Of a stretch of 64,000 nt of DNA, positions 43,622-52,377 are shown piece after piece. Positions within the stretch are counted from its first letter, which is position 1, and each line of letters opens with the position of its first letter. A program made the position numbers and the translations under genes. Under the pieces are notes generated by a model. That model saw only the letters and a program-made list of their open reading frames with translations. It ran no database searches and was not told the DNA's origin. Source of the stretch: Thiohalophilus sp. (GTDB taxonomy: Bacteria > Pseudomonadota > Gammaproteobacteria > UBA6429 > Thiohalophilaceae); NCBI RefSeq assembly GCF_034522235.1, contig NZ_JAXHLN010000002.1, positions 1-64,000 of the forward strand, read 5' to 3'.

Positions 43622-45833
43622 TCTCCTCTTTTTCCTGTTCGATTTTTTCGTCGGCTTTCTTTTTCACTTTGGCCCTGGCTTCGGCTTCCATCTTGTCCAG
43701 CACCTTGCGGCTCTCGGCGCGCAGGTAATCGCTGAAGTCCGGTTGTGGCGTCAGGCTGTCGAGCGGACCCTTGAAGTGAATCTTGAACGGCGTCTTGTCC
43801 ATCTGCTCATAGCTCTCGCCTTCTGCCACTTCACCTTTGGAGGTCAGCTTGATAAAGGCGGTGTAGTCACTGTACAGGCGTACCAGATCGAAACTGCCTT
43901 CGCCGCGGATGCGACCGAAGGGCAGGCGTGCCCGCAGATCCTTGTTGCGCGCCAGGCCGTTTTTGATTTGCACCGTACCGGTCACCTCGGAAAAGTAACT
44001 GGCGTTGTCCGCCTGCGGATTCTTGATGCCAGCGAACTGCTGTTTGATGTTGTCCAGGCGGGTTTTGGCTTCCACCAGGTTGGCGGCGTTGGTGACAGCT
44101 TTGATGTCGTTGTCGATCTCGTTGACCACGTTTTGCAGTTGCGCCATGTCGATGTCTTTCACCTCGGCCTCCTGGACAGCAAACCGGCTGTTGCCGCTCA
44201 GGGTCTTGCGAATGGCATCGGGATCGTTACCCCGCGCGGTCAGATCGAGTGACAGGTCGGTGCGGCCACGCAGTTTGTCGTCGCCCCACAAATCCTTGAG
44301 CAGGGGGCCGATCTGCACACCGGCCAGGGTTTCATTCAGTGTCAGGCGCGGGGTGTCGCCGCGGACATCCAGGGTGATATCGCCGCTGTAATTGCCCTCG
44401 TACAGTTGTGCCCCCAGTGGGTGCAGTCGAACCCGACCGTCCCGGGCCCTTGTGGTGATCCGGATCTCGTGGGAACGCAGGTTCATGGCCTTGAGCCGAT
44501 CGATGCGCAGTGTGCCGCCGATATCCAGCGGGCGAATGATTTCCACCGGGATCAACTCCGTGGTGGCGGCCGCCGCGGTGGCCGGCGTGGCGGGCACGGT
44601 CTTGCTGTCGGAGGCTGACGTGTCGGCAGATGGGGCAGCCTCGCTGGCGTCGGCCGGCGGCGGCAGGTAACGGTCTACGTCGATTTGATTGAGTGTCAGC
44701 GCATAGGTGATCGCGGGGCGGCTGAAATTGCTGATCGCCAGTTCACCGCTCAGCTCGCTTTCATCGAACTGTACAAACAGCTCCGGGATACGGATCTGTT
44801 GGAGATCGCCGTCGATTGTCGCATTCAGTTGCGCCGTTTGCAGTGCCTGCTCGTCGGCCATCGGTGGCAGTTCGATCTGCAGCTTTTTCAGCAGCATTTT
44901 GGGGGAGAACGGTTCCAGTGCCACACTGACTTTATACCTGGGTGCTTGCAGAATCTGACTGGCCTCGATGTCCGTTTGCAATTGCAAGTCGAATGTCTCG
45001 AGAGAGAAGGCCTCGGCGGTGGCCGTTTGCCGGGCCAGATCCAGATGAATCCGCGGCCCGTTCAGCCTGATCTCGGCCTGATTGCCGGGGATCAGGGTGC
45101 TCTTCATGTCAGTGTGAAATTGCAGCTTCTCGGCCAGCAACTGCTGTTGTTCCAGGTGCGCGGTGATCTGCACCGAGAGGCGGCCCCTGGCATCGACCTG
45201 CGGCGCGCGGCTTTGCAGACGAAAGTCTGCACTGACCGGGATGGGAGTGGCCAATGCGATGCGCCCGAGCGTCAGATTCAGGGGCGCCACTTCGACGTAT
45301 TGCCCGGTGGATTGATCGTCCCAGACCACTCGTGCCTGGCGTATTTCCACTCCCGCCACGGCCAGTGCCGACAACGGCGAGGGACCACCGGTATCCGGCG
45401 CCGCGTCAGGTGCTTGCTCCACCGGCGCCGGGTGCAGCAGATCATCCCAGTTGCTGACACCGGCGGCATTACGTTGCAACGTCACATCCAGCCCGCCCAG
45501 GATAATCTGGCCGACTTCCAGCTCGGCGAACAGCAATGGCCACAGTCGGACCCGCATCTCGACCTGTTCCACCGCGGCAAAGGTGTCGGGTTCGAAGCCG
45601 GGCGCATTGCCCAGTCGGGTCTCACCCAGTTCCACGCCCAGCCAGGGAAAGAAACTCCAGCGAATGTCACCCGGGATGCTCAGCTCACGGCCGGTCTGCG
45701 CCTCGACCGTGTCGATGATCTGTGCCTTGTAGTCGTTGGGATCGATCACCAGGGTGACCACTGCAATACTGGCCAGCACCAGTAACACCAGAGCTGCCAA
45801 TGTGATCAAAAAGATTTTTAAAATCGATTTCAT
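43566..45833 (-). CDS. AsmA-family protein
   Basis: A 755-residue AsmA-like protein anchored by one N-terminal membrane segment (ILKIFLITLAALVLLVLASIAV) with the rest in the periplasm. The N-terminal ELSIPGDIRWSFFPWLGVELGETRLGN and a C-terminal AsmA region (LNGNSRFAVQEAEVKDIDMAQL type) are present. The last 50 residues are highly charged and helical (KVKKKADEKIEQEKEEIEKK). The family is linked to outer-membrane lipid transport and biogenesis. The ATG at 45833 follows AGGACA. Confidence 0.92.
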   Translation of the reverse strand: MKSILKIFLITLAALVLLVLASIAVVTLVIDPNDYKAQIIDTVEAQTGRELSIPGDIRWSFFPWLGVELGETRLGNAPGFEPDTFAAVEQVEMRVRLWPLLFAELEVGQIILGGLDVTLQRNAAGVSNWDDLLHPAPVEQAPDAAPDTGGPSPLSALAVAGVEIRQARVVWDDQSTGQYVEVAPLNLTLGRIALATPIPVSADFRLQSRAPQVDARGRLSVQITAHLEQQQLLAEKLQFHTDMKSTLIPGNQAEIRLNGPRIHLDLARQTATAEAFSLETFDLQLQTDIEASQILQAPRYKVSVALEPFSPKMLLKKLQIELPPMADEQALQTAQLNATIDGDLQQIRIPELFVQFDESELSGELAISNFSRPAITYALTLNQIDVDRYLPPPADASEAAPSADTSASDSKTVPATPATAAAATTELIPVEIIRPLDIGGTLRIDRLKAMNLRSHEIRITTRARDGRVRLHPLGAQLYEGNYSGDITLDVRGDTPRLTLNETLAGVQIGPLLKDLWGDDKLRGRTDLSLDLTARGNDPDAIRKTLSGNSRFAVQEAEVKDIDMAQLQNVVNEIDNDIKAVTNAANLVEAKTRLDNIKQQFAGIKNPQADNASYFSEVTGTVQIKNGLARNKDLRARLPFGRIRGEGSFDLVRLYSDYTAFIKLTSKGEVAEGESYEQMDKTPFKIHFKGPLDSLTPQPDFSDYLRAESRKVLDKMEAEARAKVKKKADEKIEQEKEEIEKKLEEKAGDALKKLFK

Positions 45834-46046
45834 GGGTTGTCCTGTCACCATCCGAACGGGCTAACGTATTAAAGTAAGAGTGTATTACAGGGGTAAACCG
45901 CTGTCTGTTGGTTGGTGCCGAAAACGGGATTAAGGGTGTCGGATACAGACAGGGAGATCCTCGACCCCGGGTCTGATTCGGCGAGTCGCACGCGCTGACC
46001 GGGTTATGTTCGATGCACCGGCGGGCAGAGCGAGGTCGCCTGAAAG

Positions 46047-46120
46047 TGGAGCGGGTGATGGGAATCGAACCCACATTAGAAGCTTGGGAAGCTCCGGTTC
46101 TACCATTGAACTACACCCGC
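46047..46120 (-). tRNA. tRNA-Gly (anticodon CCC)
   Basis: On the minus strand GCGGGTG pairs with CACCCGC, the D arm has AGTTCAATGGTAGAAC, the anticodon stem GGAGC/GCTTC encloses TTCCCAA with anticodon CCC, and the T arm has GGGTTCGATTCCC. Discriminator T and encoded CCA end the 74-nt gene. Confidence 0.95.
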
Positions 46121-46122
46121 AG

Positions 46123-46145
46123 GCTCGCGCTATTCTAGCGCGAGC
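46123..46145. other. Perfect hairpin next to tRNA-Gly
   Basis: GCTCGCGCTA and TAGCGCGAGC (10 bp each) with TTC loop, two bases from the 5' end of the tRNA gene. No T run, so a terminator is unlikely; it may be tied to tRNA transcription or to the repeat array beside it. Confidence 0.6.
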
Positions 46146-46149
46146 AGGG

Positions 46150-46261
46150 GCGAGGTACTAGGTACTAGGGACGAGGAAAACCAGCCCCGGGCAGGTTCAG
46201 GTCTTTGCCCCTGGTAACCAGACACCTGCGTCGAGCAGAGGCGAGGTACCAGGTGCCAGGG
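46150..46261. repeat. Heptamer arrays beside tRNA-Gly
   Basis: Steps gcgaggt, actaggt, actaggg, acgagga (46150-46177) and again gcgaggt, accaggt, gccaggg (46241-46261). Together with the arrays around tRNA-Phe this shows the same repeat type at both tRNA genes. Confidence 0.8.
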
Positions 46262-46301
46262 AAATTCGGGTCCGGGTGCTTGCTGTTTCAGATTTGTCTT
46301 T

Positions 46302-46325
46302 GTGGGAGCGCTTTACAAGCGCGAT
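46302..46325. repeat. REP-like hairpin, copy 2
   Basis: GTGGGAGCGCTTT..AGCGCGATG resembles the palindrome at 35252. The rest of the gap from 46262 to 46522 shows no gene and no TPP riboswitch motif before thiS. Confidence 0.6.
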
Positions 46326-46522
46326 GGTCAGAGGCAGGGCAGTCGCCGTGGCAAGGATCTCCCATGAGTCCTTCGAACAGCGCCGGGTACGCGCCCCTTG
46401 CGCTTTTTGAATCGGGCTCCCTTGATCCTGACGAAGTATGCCCGCAACTGGTAAGATACCGCTCTTTACCGTGGCGGCGGCCGGGTTTCCCTTATTTTTA
46501 CGTGGCGTTTGGCGGCAGGATT

Positions 46523-46723
46523 ATGCAGATCATTGTTAATGGCGAGCAGAAACAGATCGAGTCAGGTCTGACGGCGGCGGCGCTGGTCGAGCAGATGGGC
46601 CTGGGCGGGCGGCGTATCGCCATGGAGGTGAATCTGGAGATCCTGCCGCGCAGCCGCTATGGCGAGCATACCTTTACCGACGGTGACCGGGTGGAAATCG
46701 TCCATGCCGTGGGTGGCGGTTGA
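46523..46723 (+). CDS. thiS: Sulfur carrier protein ThiS
   Basis: A 66-residue ubiquitin-like protein (MQIIVNGEQKQIESGLTAAALVEQ) ending VGGG, the di-Gly end that is thiocarboxylated to bring sulfur to the thiazole of thiamine. The frame continues upstream to 46205 without family similarity. thiG follows after 63 bp. Confidence 0.95.
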   Translation: MQIIVNGEQKQIESGLTAAALVEQMGLGGRRIAMEVNLEILPRSRYGEHTFTDGDRVEIVHAVGGG

Positions 46724-46786
46724 CCTGTCTCGCTGCCCGAGAGGGTATAATCTTTTTTTTCACCCGCCCGATTTTCAGGAAGGATT

Positions 46787-47581
46787 ATGAGCAGCAGTAA
46801 ACAAGATACCCCGTTGACCATTGCCGGCAGGGAATACCACTCCCGCCTGCTGGTCGGCAGCGGCAAGTACAGGGATCTGGAAGAAACCCGCCTGGCCACC
46901 GAGGCCTCCGGCGCGGAGATCGTCACCGTGGCGGTTCGCCGCAGCAACATCGGCCAGAATCCGGACGAGCCCAACCTGCTCGAGGCCATCCCGACGGACA
47001 AATACACCATCCTGCCCAACACCGCCGGCTGCTATACCGCTGAGGATGCGGTGCGCACCTGTCGCCTGGCCCGCGAGCTGCTGGACGGCCACGATCTGGT
47101 CAAGCTGGAAGTGCTGGGCGACGAGAAGACCCTGTTCCCCGATGTGCAGCAAACCCTCAAGGCGGCCGAGACCCTGATCAAGGACGGCTTCAAGGTGATG
47201 GTCTACACCACCGACGATCTGATTATCGCCAAAGAGCTGGAAGCCATGGGTTGCGTGGCGGTGATGCCGCTGGCCGCGCCCATCGGTTCGGGGCTGGGGA
47301 TCCGCAATCCCTATAACATCCGCTTTATCATCGATGAGTTGAGCGTGCCGGTGCTGGTGGATGCCGGGGTCGGCACCGCGTCCGATGCGGCGGTGGCCAT
47401 GGAGCTGGGTTGCGACGGGGTGTTGATGAACACCGCTATCGCCGGCGCGCAGTATCCGGTACTGATGGCCTCGGCCATGAAAAAGGCGATCGAGGCCGGC
47501 CGCGAGGCTTACCTGGCCGGGCGCATGCCGCGCAAGCAGTACGCCAGTGCCTCATCGCCGCTGGATGGGACCTTTTTCTAG
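46787..47581 (+). CDS. thiG: Thiazole synthase ThiG
   Basis: It builds the thiazole phosphate of thiamine from deoxyxylulose 5-phosphate, ThiS-thiocarboxylate and dehydroglycine. The 264-residue barrel protein has [57 protein letters not shown] and [18 protein letters not shown], all typical. AGGAAGG precedes the ATG. Other thiamine genes are not in the window. Confidence 0.97.
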   Translation: MSSSKQDTPLTIAGREYHSRLLVGSGKYRDLEETRLATEASGAEIVTVAVRRSNIGQNPDEPNLLEAIPTDKYTILPNTAGCYTAEDAVRTCRLARELLDGHDLVKLEVLGDEKTLFPDVQQTLKAAETLIKDGFKVMVYTTDDLIIAKELEAMGCVAVMPLAAPIGSGLGIRNPYNIRFIIDELSVPVLVDAGVGTASDAAVAMELGCDGVLMNTAIAGAQYPVLMASAMKKAIEAGREAYLAGRMPRKQYASASSPLDGTFF

Positions 47582-47600
47582 GCAGCCTTTGAGTTAAAGG

Positions 47601-47702
47601 GTCATTGCGAGGAACAAAGTGACGAAGCAATCTTTAGCCGATTGATTTGTCTTCGCCAGATTGCCGCGCGAAGTTTATGCCCTCAAGGGTGCTCGCAATG
47701 AC
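47601..47702. repeat. Inverted repeat element after thiG
   Basis: GTCATTGCGAG (47601-47611) and CTCGCAATGAC (47692-47702) flank about 80 bp containing GACGAAGCAATC and GATTGCCGCGCGAAG. This is a common type of dispersed hairpin element in bacterial genomes. Confidence 0.75.
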
Positions 47703-47779
47703 CTGGAACCGCCTTTAAGAATTGGTGAGAAATTGGATATCGTTCCGTCTGGTTGCCGCGTGCCACTGTATGATCCAGG

Positions 47780-48376
47780 TCAGCTTTTTCCGATCAGGCT
47801 CTCTTCACCTTTTAACAGCCGGGCAATATTGCTGCGATGGCGCCAGAAGGAAAGCACGGCCATGGCGGCGCTGGCAATCACCAGCTCCCATACCGGGCCG
47901 AGTATCAACCACGTATAAACCGGCGCCAGTGCCATGGCGACCAGCGCCGACAGGGAGGAGATCTTCAAGCCCTTGGCAATAAACAGCCAGGTGGCGGCCG
48001 TCGCCAGACCAACCCAGAAGCCAAACCCGAACAGGACGCCCAGCAGCGTCGCCACGCCCTTGCCGCCTTTGAACCGGAAAAACACCGGATACAGATGGCC
48101 GACAAAGGCCGCGAAGCCGACCAGCCCCAGCACCAGCGGACTGACCTGCAGCGTGATCGCCAGCAGTACCGGCAGCAAGCCCTTGAGCATATCGCCGAGC
48201 AAAGTAATGGCGGCGGCCTTCTTGCTGCCCAGGCGCAGCACGTTGGTGGCGCCAGGGTTGCCGGAGCCCGTGCCGCGCGGATCGGGCAGCCCCGCCAGCT
48301 TGCAGACAATGATGGCGGATGAGAGCGAGCCGAGCAGATAAGCGCCCGCTATCAGACTGTAATCGATGATCGCCAT
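47780..48376 (-). CDS. plsY: Glycerol-3-phosphate acyltransferase PlsY
   Basis: An inner-membrane enzyme that acylates glycerol 3-phosphate from acyl-phosphate, first step of phospholipid synthesis. The 198-residue product has GSGNPGATNVLR, FKGGKGVATLLG and several membrane segments, as in the family. The ATG at 48376 follows GGGGAGG; a longer start at 48424 was rejected. Divergent from folB, as often seen. Confidence 0.95.
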   Translation of the reverse strand: MAIIDYSLIAGAYLLGSLSSAIIVCKLAGLPDPRGTGSGNPGATNVLRLGSKKAAAITLLGDMLKGLLPVLLAITLQVSPLVLGLVGFAAFVGHLYPVFFRFKGGKGVATLLGVLFGFGFWVGLATAATWLFIAKGLKISSLSALVAMALAPVYTWLILGPVWELVIASAAMAVLSFWRHRSNIARLLKGEESLIGKS

Positions 48377-48470
48377 GGATAAATCCTCCCCACTGGAGGC
48401 CGGATTATAGAGGGATTGGCGCAAGCCGTGTATAGTTGTGCGCCAGTTGATCAGGCAAAGTTGTACGAGT

Positions 48471-48827
48471 ATGGATATTATCTACCTCAACGATCTGCGC
48501 ATCGATACCGTCATCGGTATCTATGACTGGGAGCGGCGCATCAAGCAGACCGTGGTGCTGGATCTGGAAATGGGTGCCGACATCCGTCAGGCCGCCGCCA
48601 GCGACCACATCGACGATACCCTGAACTACAAGGCGGTGGCCAAGCGCATCATCGGATTTGTAGAAGAGAGTGAATACCAGCTGGTGGAAACCCTGGCGGA
48701 AAAAGTCGCCGAGATCATTCTGGGCGAATTCGACGTGCCCTGGGTGCGGATCCGGCTCAACAAGCAGGGCGCGGTGCGTGGCGCACGGGACGTGGGCGTG
48801 ATCATCGAGCGCGGCACGCAGGCCTGA
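48471..48827 (+). CDS. folB: Dihydroneopterin aldolase FolB
   Basis: It splits dihydroneopterin in folate synthesis. The 118-residue product has MDIIYLNDLRIDTVIGIYDWER, DTLNYKAVAKRI, LVETLAEKVAEIIL and LNKQGAVRGARDVGVIIER, typical of FolB. folK follows after 1 bp. Confidence 0.95.
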   Translation: MDIIYLNDLRIDTVIGIYDWERRIKQTVVLDLEMGADIRQAAASDHIDDTLNYKAVAKRIIGFVEESEYQLVETLAEKVAEIILGEFDVPWVRIRLNKQGAVRGARDVGVIIERGTQA

Positions 48828-48828
48828 T

Positions 48829-49320
48829 ATGGCGCAGATCTATATCAGCATTGGCAGCAATATCGACGCGGAACACAATATTCGCGGCGCCATCCATGCA
48901 CTGAGAGAACAGTACGGTGAACTGATCCTCTCCCGTGTCTACGAAAGCGCCTCGGTCGGCTTCGAGGGCGACAACTTTCTCAACCTGGTCGTCGGATTGA
49001 AAACGCAGCAGCCCGTACAACAGGTCCTTGATACCCTGCACGATATCGAAAACCGGTTTGGCCGCAAACGCACCGGCCCGCGTTTTTCATCCAGAACCCT
49101 GGACCTGGATCTGCTGCTCTACGACGACCTGGATTTGCAGGACCAGGGCATCGACCTGCCGCGCGAAGAGATCACCCACAACGCCTTCGTCCTGCAACCC
49201 CTGGCCGAGATCGCCCCGGATCTCAAACATCCCCAAATACAGAACACCATGTCGGAACTGTGGCAACAGTTCGACAAGGCCAGCCAGTCTCTCTGGCCGA
49301 TTCCTTTTGAATGGAAATAA
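48829..49320 (+). CDS. folK: HPPK, FolK
   Basis: It transfers pyrophosphate from ATP to 6-hydroxymethyl-dihydropterin. The 163-residue product has IYISIGSNIDAEHNI, FGRKRTGPRFSSRTLDLDLLLYDD and HNAFVLQPLAEIAP, the family signature. Directly after folB. Confidence 0.96.
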   Translation: MAQIYISIGSNIDAEHNIRGAIHALREQYGELILSRVYESASVGFEGDNFLNLVVGLKTQQPVQQVLDTLHDIENRFGRKRTGPRFSSRTLDLDLLLYDDLDLQDQGIDLPREEITHNAFVLQPLAEIAPDLKHPQIQNTMSELWQQFDKASQSLWPIPFEWK

Positions 49321-49329
49321 AAAGAGATT

Positions 49330-49515
49330 AACCACCAAGACACCAAGACACGAAGTAATAAATAATTCAATCTGGCCAGGGGAGGAAATTATCTCCAGCC
49401 GCGGGACATAATCATATGTAATGTGACCCGGTTAAATTGATGACTGAACACTAAGCCAACATCTTCATAATAAAATTATTTGTGATCTTCTTGGTGTCTT
49501 TGTGTCTTGGTGGTG
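49330..49515. repeat. Inverted pair of 8-bp-period arrays (caccaaga type)
   Basis: Left arm 49330-49355 (accaccaaga, caccaaga, cacgaag); right arm 49486-49515 (cttggtgt, ctttgtgt, cttggtgg), spaced by 8 bp. The middle 130 bp is AT-rich with no gene. Confidence 0.85.
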
Positions 49516-49525
49516 AAGCCTTTTT

Positions 49526-50260
49526 TTATGAATTCAGCGACCGCCCGCCGTCGACGGCGAGGATCTGGCCGGTCATGTAGCCGGCGTCACGGATCAGATA
49601 CAGAATCGCTTTGGCAATGTCATCCGGGCTGCCGCGGCGTTTGAGGAAGGTGCGTGAGATAATTTTTTCCTTATCTGCGTCTTCCAGGTTTTCCGGCCAG
49701 AGAATGGCGCCGGGGGCGACGCCGTTGACGCGGATCTCGGGGCCGAGTTCGGCGGCCAGGGCCTTGGTCATCATGCCCAGTGCGGCCTTGGCCATGCTGT
49801 AGATGGGAAAGTTGCGCAACGGCCGTTCGGCGTGGATGTCGACGATGTTGACGATGCAGCCTTGCTGTTCTTGCAGATACGGGGCCGCCGCCTGGCTCAG
49901 GAAAAACGGCGCCTTGACGTTGGTGCCCATCAGGTCATCCCACTGCGCAACACTGGCCGATTCGACGGGGGTGGAATAAAAGGTCGAGGCGTTGTTGATC
50001 AATACATCGAGTCGTCCCCAGACCTGCGCGGCCTGTTTGGCCAGTTGCCGCAGCTCGTGGGTGTGATGCAAATCGGCCTGCACCAGCACCACCGAATCGG
50101 CGCGCTGGTGTTCCAGTTCCAGTTGCAGGTTTTCCGCCGCCTCGCGTGAGTGGCGATAATGCAGCACGATGTTCATGCCCTGCTCGTGCAGCAGGCGTGC
50201 GGTTGTGGCGCCGATCCGGTGGGCCGCGCCGGTAATCAAAACCACCTTGTGTTCAGACAT
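49526..50260 (-). CDS. Pteridine reductase (SDR family)
   Basis: A 244-residue short-chain dehydrogenase with LITGAAHRIGATTARLLHEQG, NNASTFYSTP, SMAKAALGMMTKALA (active Tyr/Lys) and PGAILWPE. The GAAHRIG nucleotide-binding start and the NASTFY segment match FolM/PTR1-like pteridine reductases, which reduce dihydropterin or dihydrofolate with NADPH. It lies by folB and folK, which supports a folate role. Confidence 0.87.
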   Translation of the reverse strand: MSEHKVVLITGAAHRIGATTARLLHEQGMNIVLHYRHSREAAENLQLELEHQRADSVVLVQADLHHTHELRQLAKQAAQVWGRLDVLINNASTFYSTPVESASVAQWDDLMGTNVKAPFFLSQAAAPYLQEQQGCIVNIVDIHAERPLRNFPIYSMAKAALGMMTKALAAELGPEIRVNGVAPGAILWPENLEDADKEKIISRTFLKRRGSPDDIAKAILYLIRDAGYMTGQILAVDGGRSLNS

Positions 50261-50316
50261 GCTGTGTTATCCTTCGGTTTTCGCCACCAGCCGTACACTT
50301 TAAACGTAATCAGTCG

Positions 50317-51564
50317 ATGAATACAGCGGATCCCCATTCCGGGCGCGGCGCGCCGATCGAACGCTTTCCCCGGCGCTTGCGCCAGAGTCAGGTGGATCTG
50401 GCCGACTGGCCCGAGCCCGATGCGGCAGCGCAGCAACACAGCCTGAACCTGATCGAGGCGATCCGTGAACGGATCGTAACCACTGCCGGCGGCGCGATCC
50501 CCTTCCATGACTATATGCAGGCGGCCCTGTATACGCCGGGACTCGGTTACTACGCCGCCGGCAGCAGCAAGTTCGGCGCCGCCGGCGATTTTGTCACCGC
50601 GCCGGAAATTTCGTCTTTATTTGCTGAATGTCTCGCCGAAGCCCTGTCGCCTGTATTAAAGAGCCGGCCTGACTGGGATCTGCTGGAAGCGGGGGCCGGC
50701 AGCGGCATACTGGCCGCGCGGTTGTTACAGGACTGGCAGGCAAAGGATTGTCTGCCGCGACACTATTATATACTGGAGCTGAGCGCCGATCTGCGCGAAC
50801 GCCAGCGGCAACAGCTCGAACAACACTGTCCCGAATTGTTATCCCGGGTGCAGTGGCTGCAAAACTGGCCGACAGATTTTAACGGTGTGGTGCTGGCCAA
50901 CGAGTTGCTGGACGCGATGCCTGTGCATCGGGTTCACAAGCGCGAGGGCCAGTGGTACGAGCAGACTGTCGGGTTTGAGCAGGATGGCTTTGTCAGCGGC
51001 GAGCAACTGCTTGTCAATGAACAGTTGCAACAACACCTGGCGGCGATCGAACAGCCGCAGCCGTTACCCGATGATTATCTGAGCGAAATCAATCTTGATG
51101 CGGCGCAGTGGATTGAATCGCTTGGTGAACAGATGCAGCAGGGCATCGTGTTGTTGATCGATTACGGTTATCCGCGCCACGAGTATTATCATCCCCAGCG
51201 TCAGCGCGGCACGCTCATGTGCCACTATCGCCATCGTGCCCATGATGATCCGTTTGTCTATCCGGGATTGCAGGATATCACCGCGCACGTGGATTTTACT
51301 TGTGTGGCGGACAGCGCCCTGGCGGCCGGATTTGGCGTGGCCGGTTATACCACCCAGGCGCATTTTTTGCTGGATGCCGGCCTGATGCAGCGGCTCGAAC
51401 AGCACGGCGGTGATGAAGCCGACTATTTGCAACGTGCCGGCGAGGTCAAGCGTTTGACCCTGCCCCAGGAGATGGGCGAGATCTTCAAGGTGATGCTGCT
51501 CAACAAGGGCAGTACGGTATTACCGAAAGGTTTCAGCGGGCGTGATTTACGCCACCAATTATAA
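50317..51564 (+). CDS. SAM-dependent methyltransferase, MidA/NDUFAF7 family
   Basis: A 415-residue protein of the DUF185/MidA family, related to NDUFAF7, which methylates an arginine of mitochondrial complex I. Motifs: GGAIPFHDYMQAALYTPGLGYY, FVTAPEISSLFAECLAEAL, LLEAGAGSGILAARLL and NELLDAMPVHRV. A bacterial substrate is not established. Divergent from the pteridine reductase, followed by uppP after 12 bp. Confidence 0.88.
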   Translation: MNTADPHSGRGAPIERFPRRLRQSQVDLADWPEPDAAAQQHSLNLIEAIRERIVTTAGGAIPFHDYMQAALYTPGLGYYAAGSSKFGAAGDFVTAPEISSLFAECLAEALSPVLKSRPDWDLLEAGAGSGILAARLLQDWQAKDCLPRHYYILELSADLRERQRQQLEQHCPELLSRVQWLQNWPTDFNGVVLANELLDAMPVHRVHKREGQWYEQTVGFEQDGFVSGEQLLVNEQLQQHLAAIEQPQPLPDDYLSEINLDAAQWIESLGEQMQQGIVLLIDYGYPRHEYYHPQRQRGTLMCHYRHRAHDDPFVYPGLQDITAHVDFTCVADSALAAGFGVAGYTTQAHFLLDAGLMQRLEQHGGDEADYLQRAGEVKRLTLPQEMGEIFKVMLLNKGSTVLPKGFSGRDLRHQL

Positions 51565-51576
51565 CGAGAACCCGAC

Positions 51577-52371
51577 ATGCTTTTGATTCAGATCATCATC
51601 CTGGCCGTGCTCCAGGGATTGACCGAGTTTCTGCCCATTTCCAGCTCGGCGCACCTGATTCTGGTACCGCAACTGAGCGATTGGCCCGATCAGGGCCTGG
51701 CATTCGACGTGGCCGTGCATGTGGGGACGCTCTCGGCGGTGGTCTGGTATTTTCGCAGCGAAGTGATCACCATGGCACGCGACTGGGGGAGTTCCTGCGT
51801 GCAGCGCCAACAGACCGGTGATAGCCGCCTGGCCTGGGCGGTGATCCTGGGCAGTATTCCGGTGGCGGTCTTCGGCCTGCTGTTGCACGACCTGGTGGAT
51901 ACCACATTGCGCTCGCCGCTGGTCATTGCCTGGGCGACGATTGGTTTCGGATTATTGCTGTGGCTGGCCGATGTGATGGGCCGGCAGGTACGCGATGAAC
52001 ACCGCCTCGGCTGGAAGGATATCGTTTTCATCGGTCTTGCGCAGGCCGTGGCATTGATCCCCGGCACTTCCCGCTCGGGGATCACCATGACTGCCGGTCT
52101 GTTGATGGGGCTGACCCGCACGGCCGCAGCGCGGTTCTCCTTTTTGTTGTCCATCCCGGCCATATTGATGGCCGGGGGCTACGAGAGTCTGAAGCTGATT
52201 CAACAGGGCGGGATTGAATGGGCGCCAATCGTACTGGGCACAGTATTATCGGGTATCACTGCCTATCTGTGCATTCACTGGTTTTTGAAACTGCTGGATC
52301 GCATCGGCATGCTGCCGTTTGTCATCTACCGGTTGTTACTGGGCGCCGGTCTGTTATACGTATTTATGTAA
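51577..52371 (+). CDS. uppP: Undecaprenyl-diphosphatase UppP (BacA)
   Basis: An inner-membrane phosphatase that recycles the lipid carrier for cell wall synthesis and gives bacitracin resistance. The 264-residue product has LQGLTEFLPISSSAHLIL and PGTSRSGITMTAGLLMG, the two catalytic segments, and multiple membrane helices. cmoA follows after 6 bp. Confidence 0.96.
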   Translation: MLLIQIIILAVLQGLTEFLPISSSAHLILVPQLSDWPDQGLAFDVAVHVGTLSAVVWYFRSEVITMARDWGSSCVQRQQTGDSRLAWAVILGSIPVAVFGLLLHDLVDTTLRSPLVIAWATIGFGLLLWLADVMGRQVRDEHRLGWKDIVFIGLAQAVALIPGTSRSGITMTAGLLMGLTRTAAARFSFLLSIPAILMAGGYESLKLIQQGGIEWAPIVLGTVLSGITAYLCIHWFLKLLDRIGMLPFVIYRLLLGAGLLYVFM

Positions 52372-52377
52372 GCGACC

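Noticed and set aside
46262-46522. Possible TPP riboswitch before thiS
   Set aside because: The conserved CTGAGA and ACCTGATCTGG-type segments are not present.
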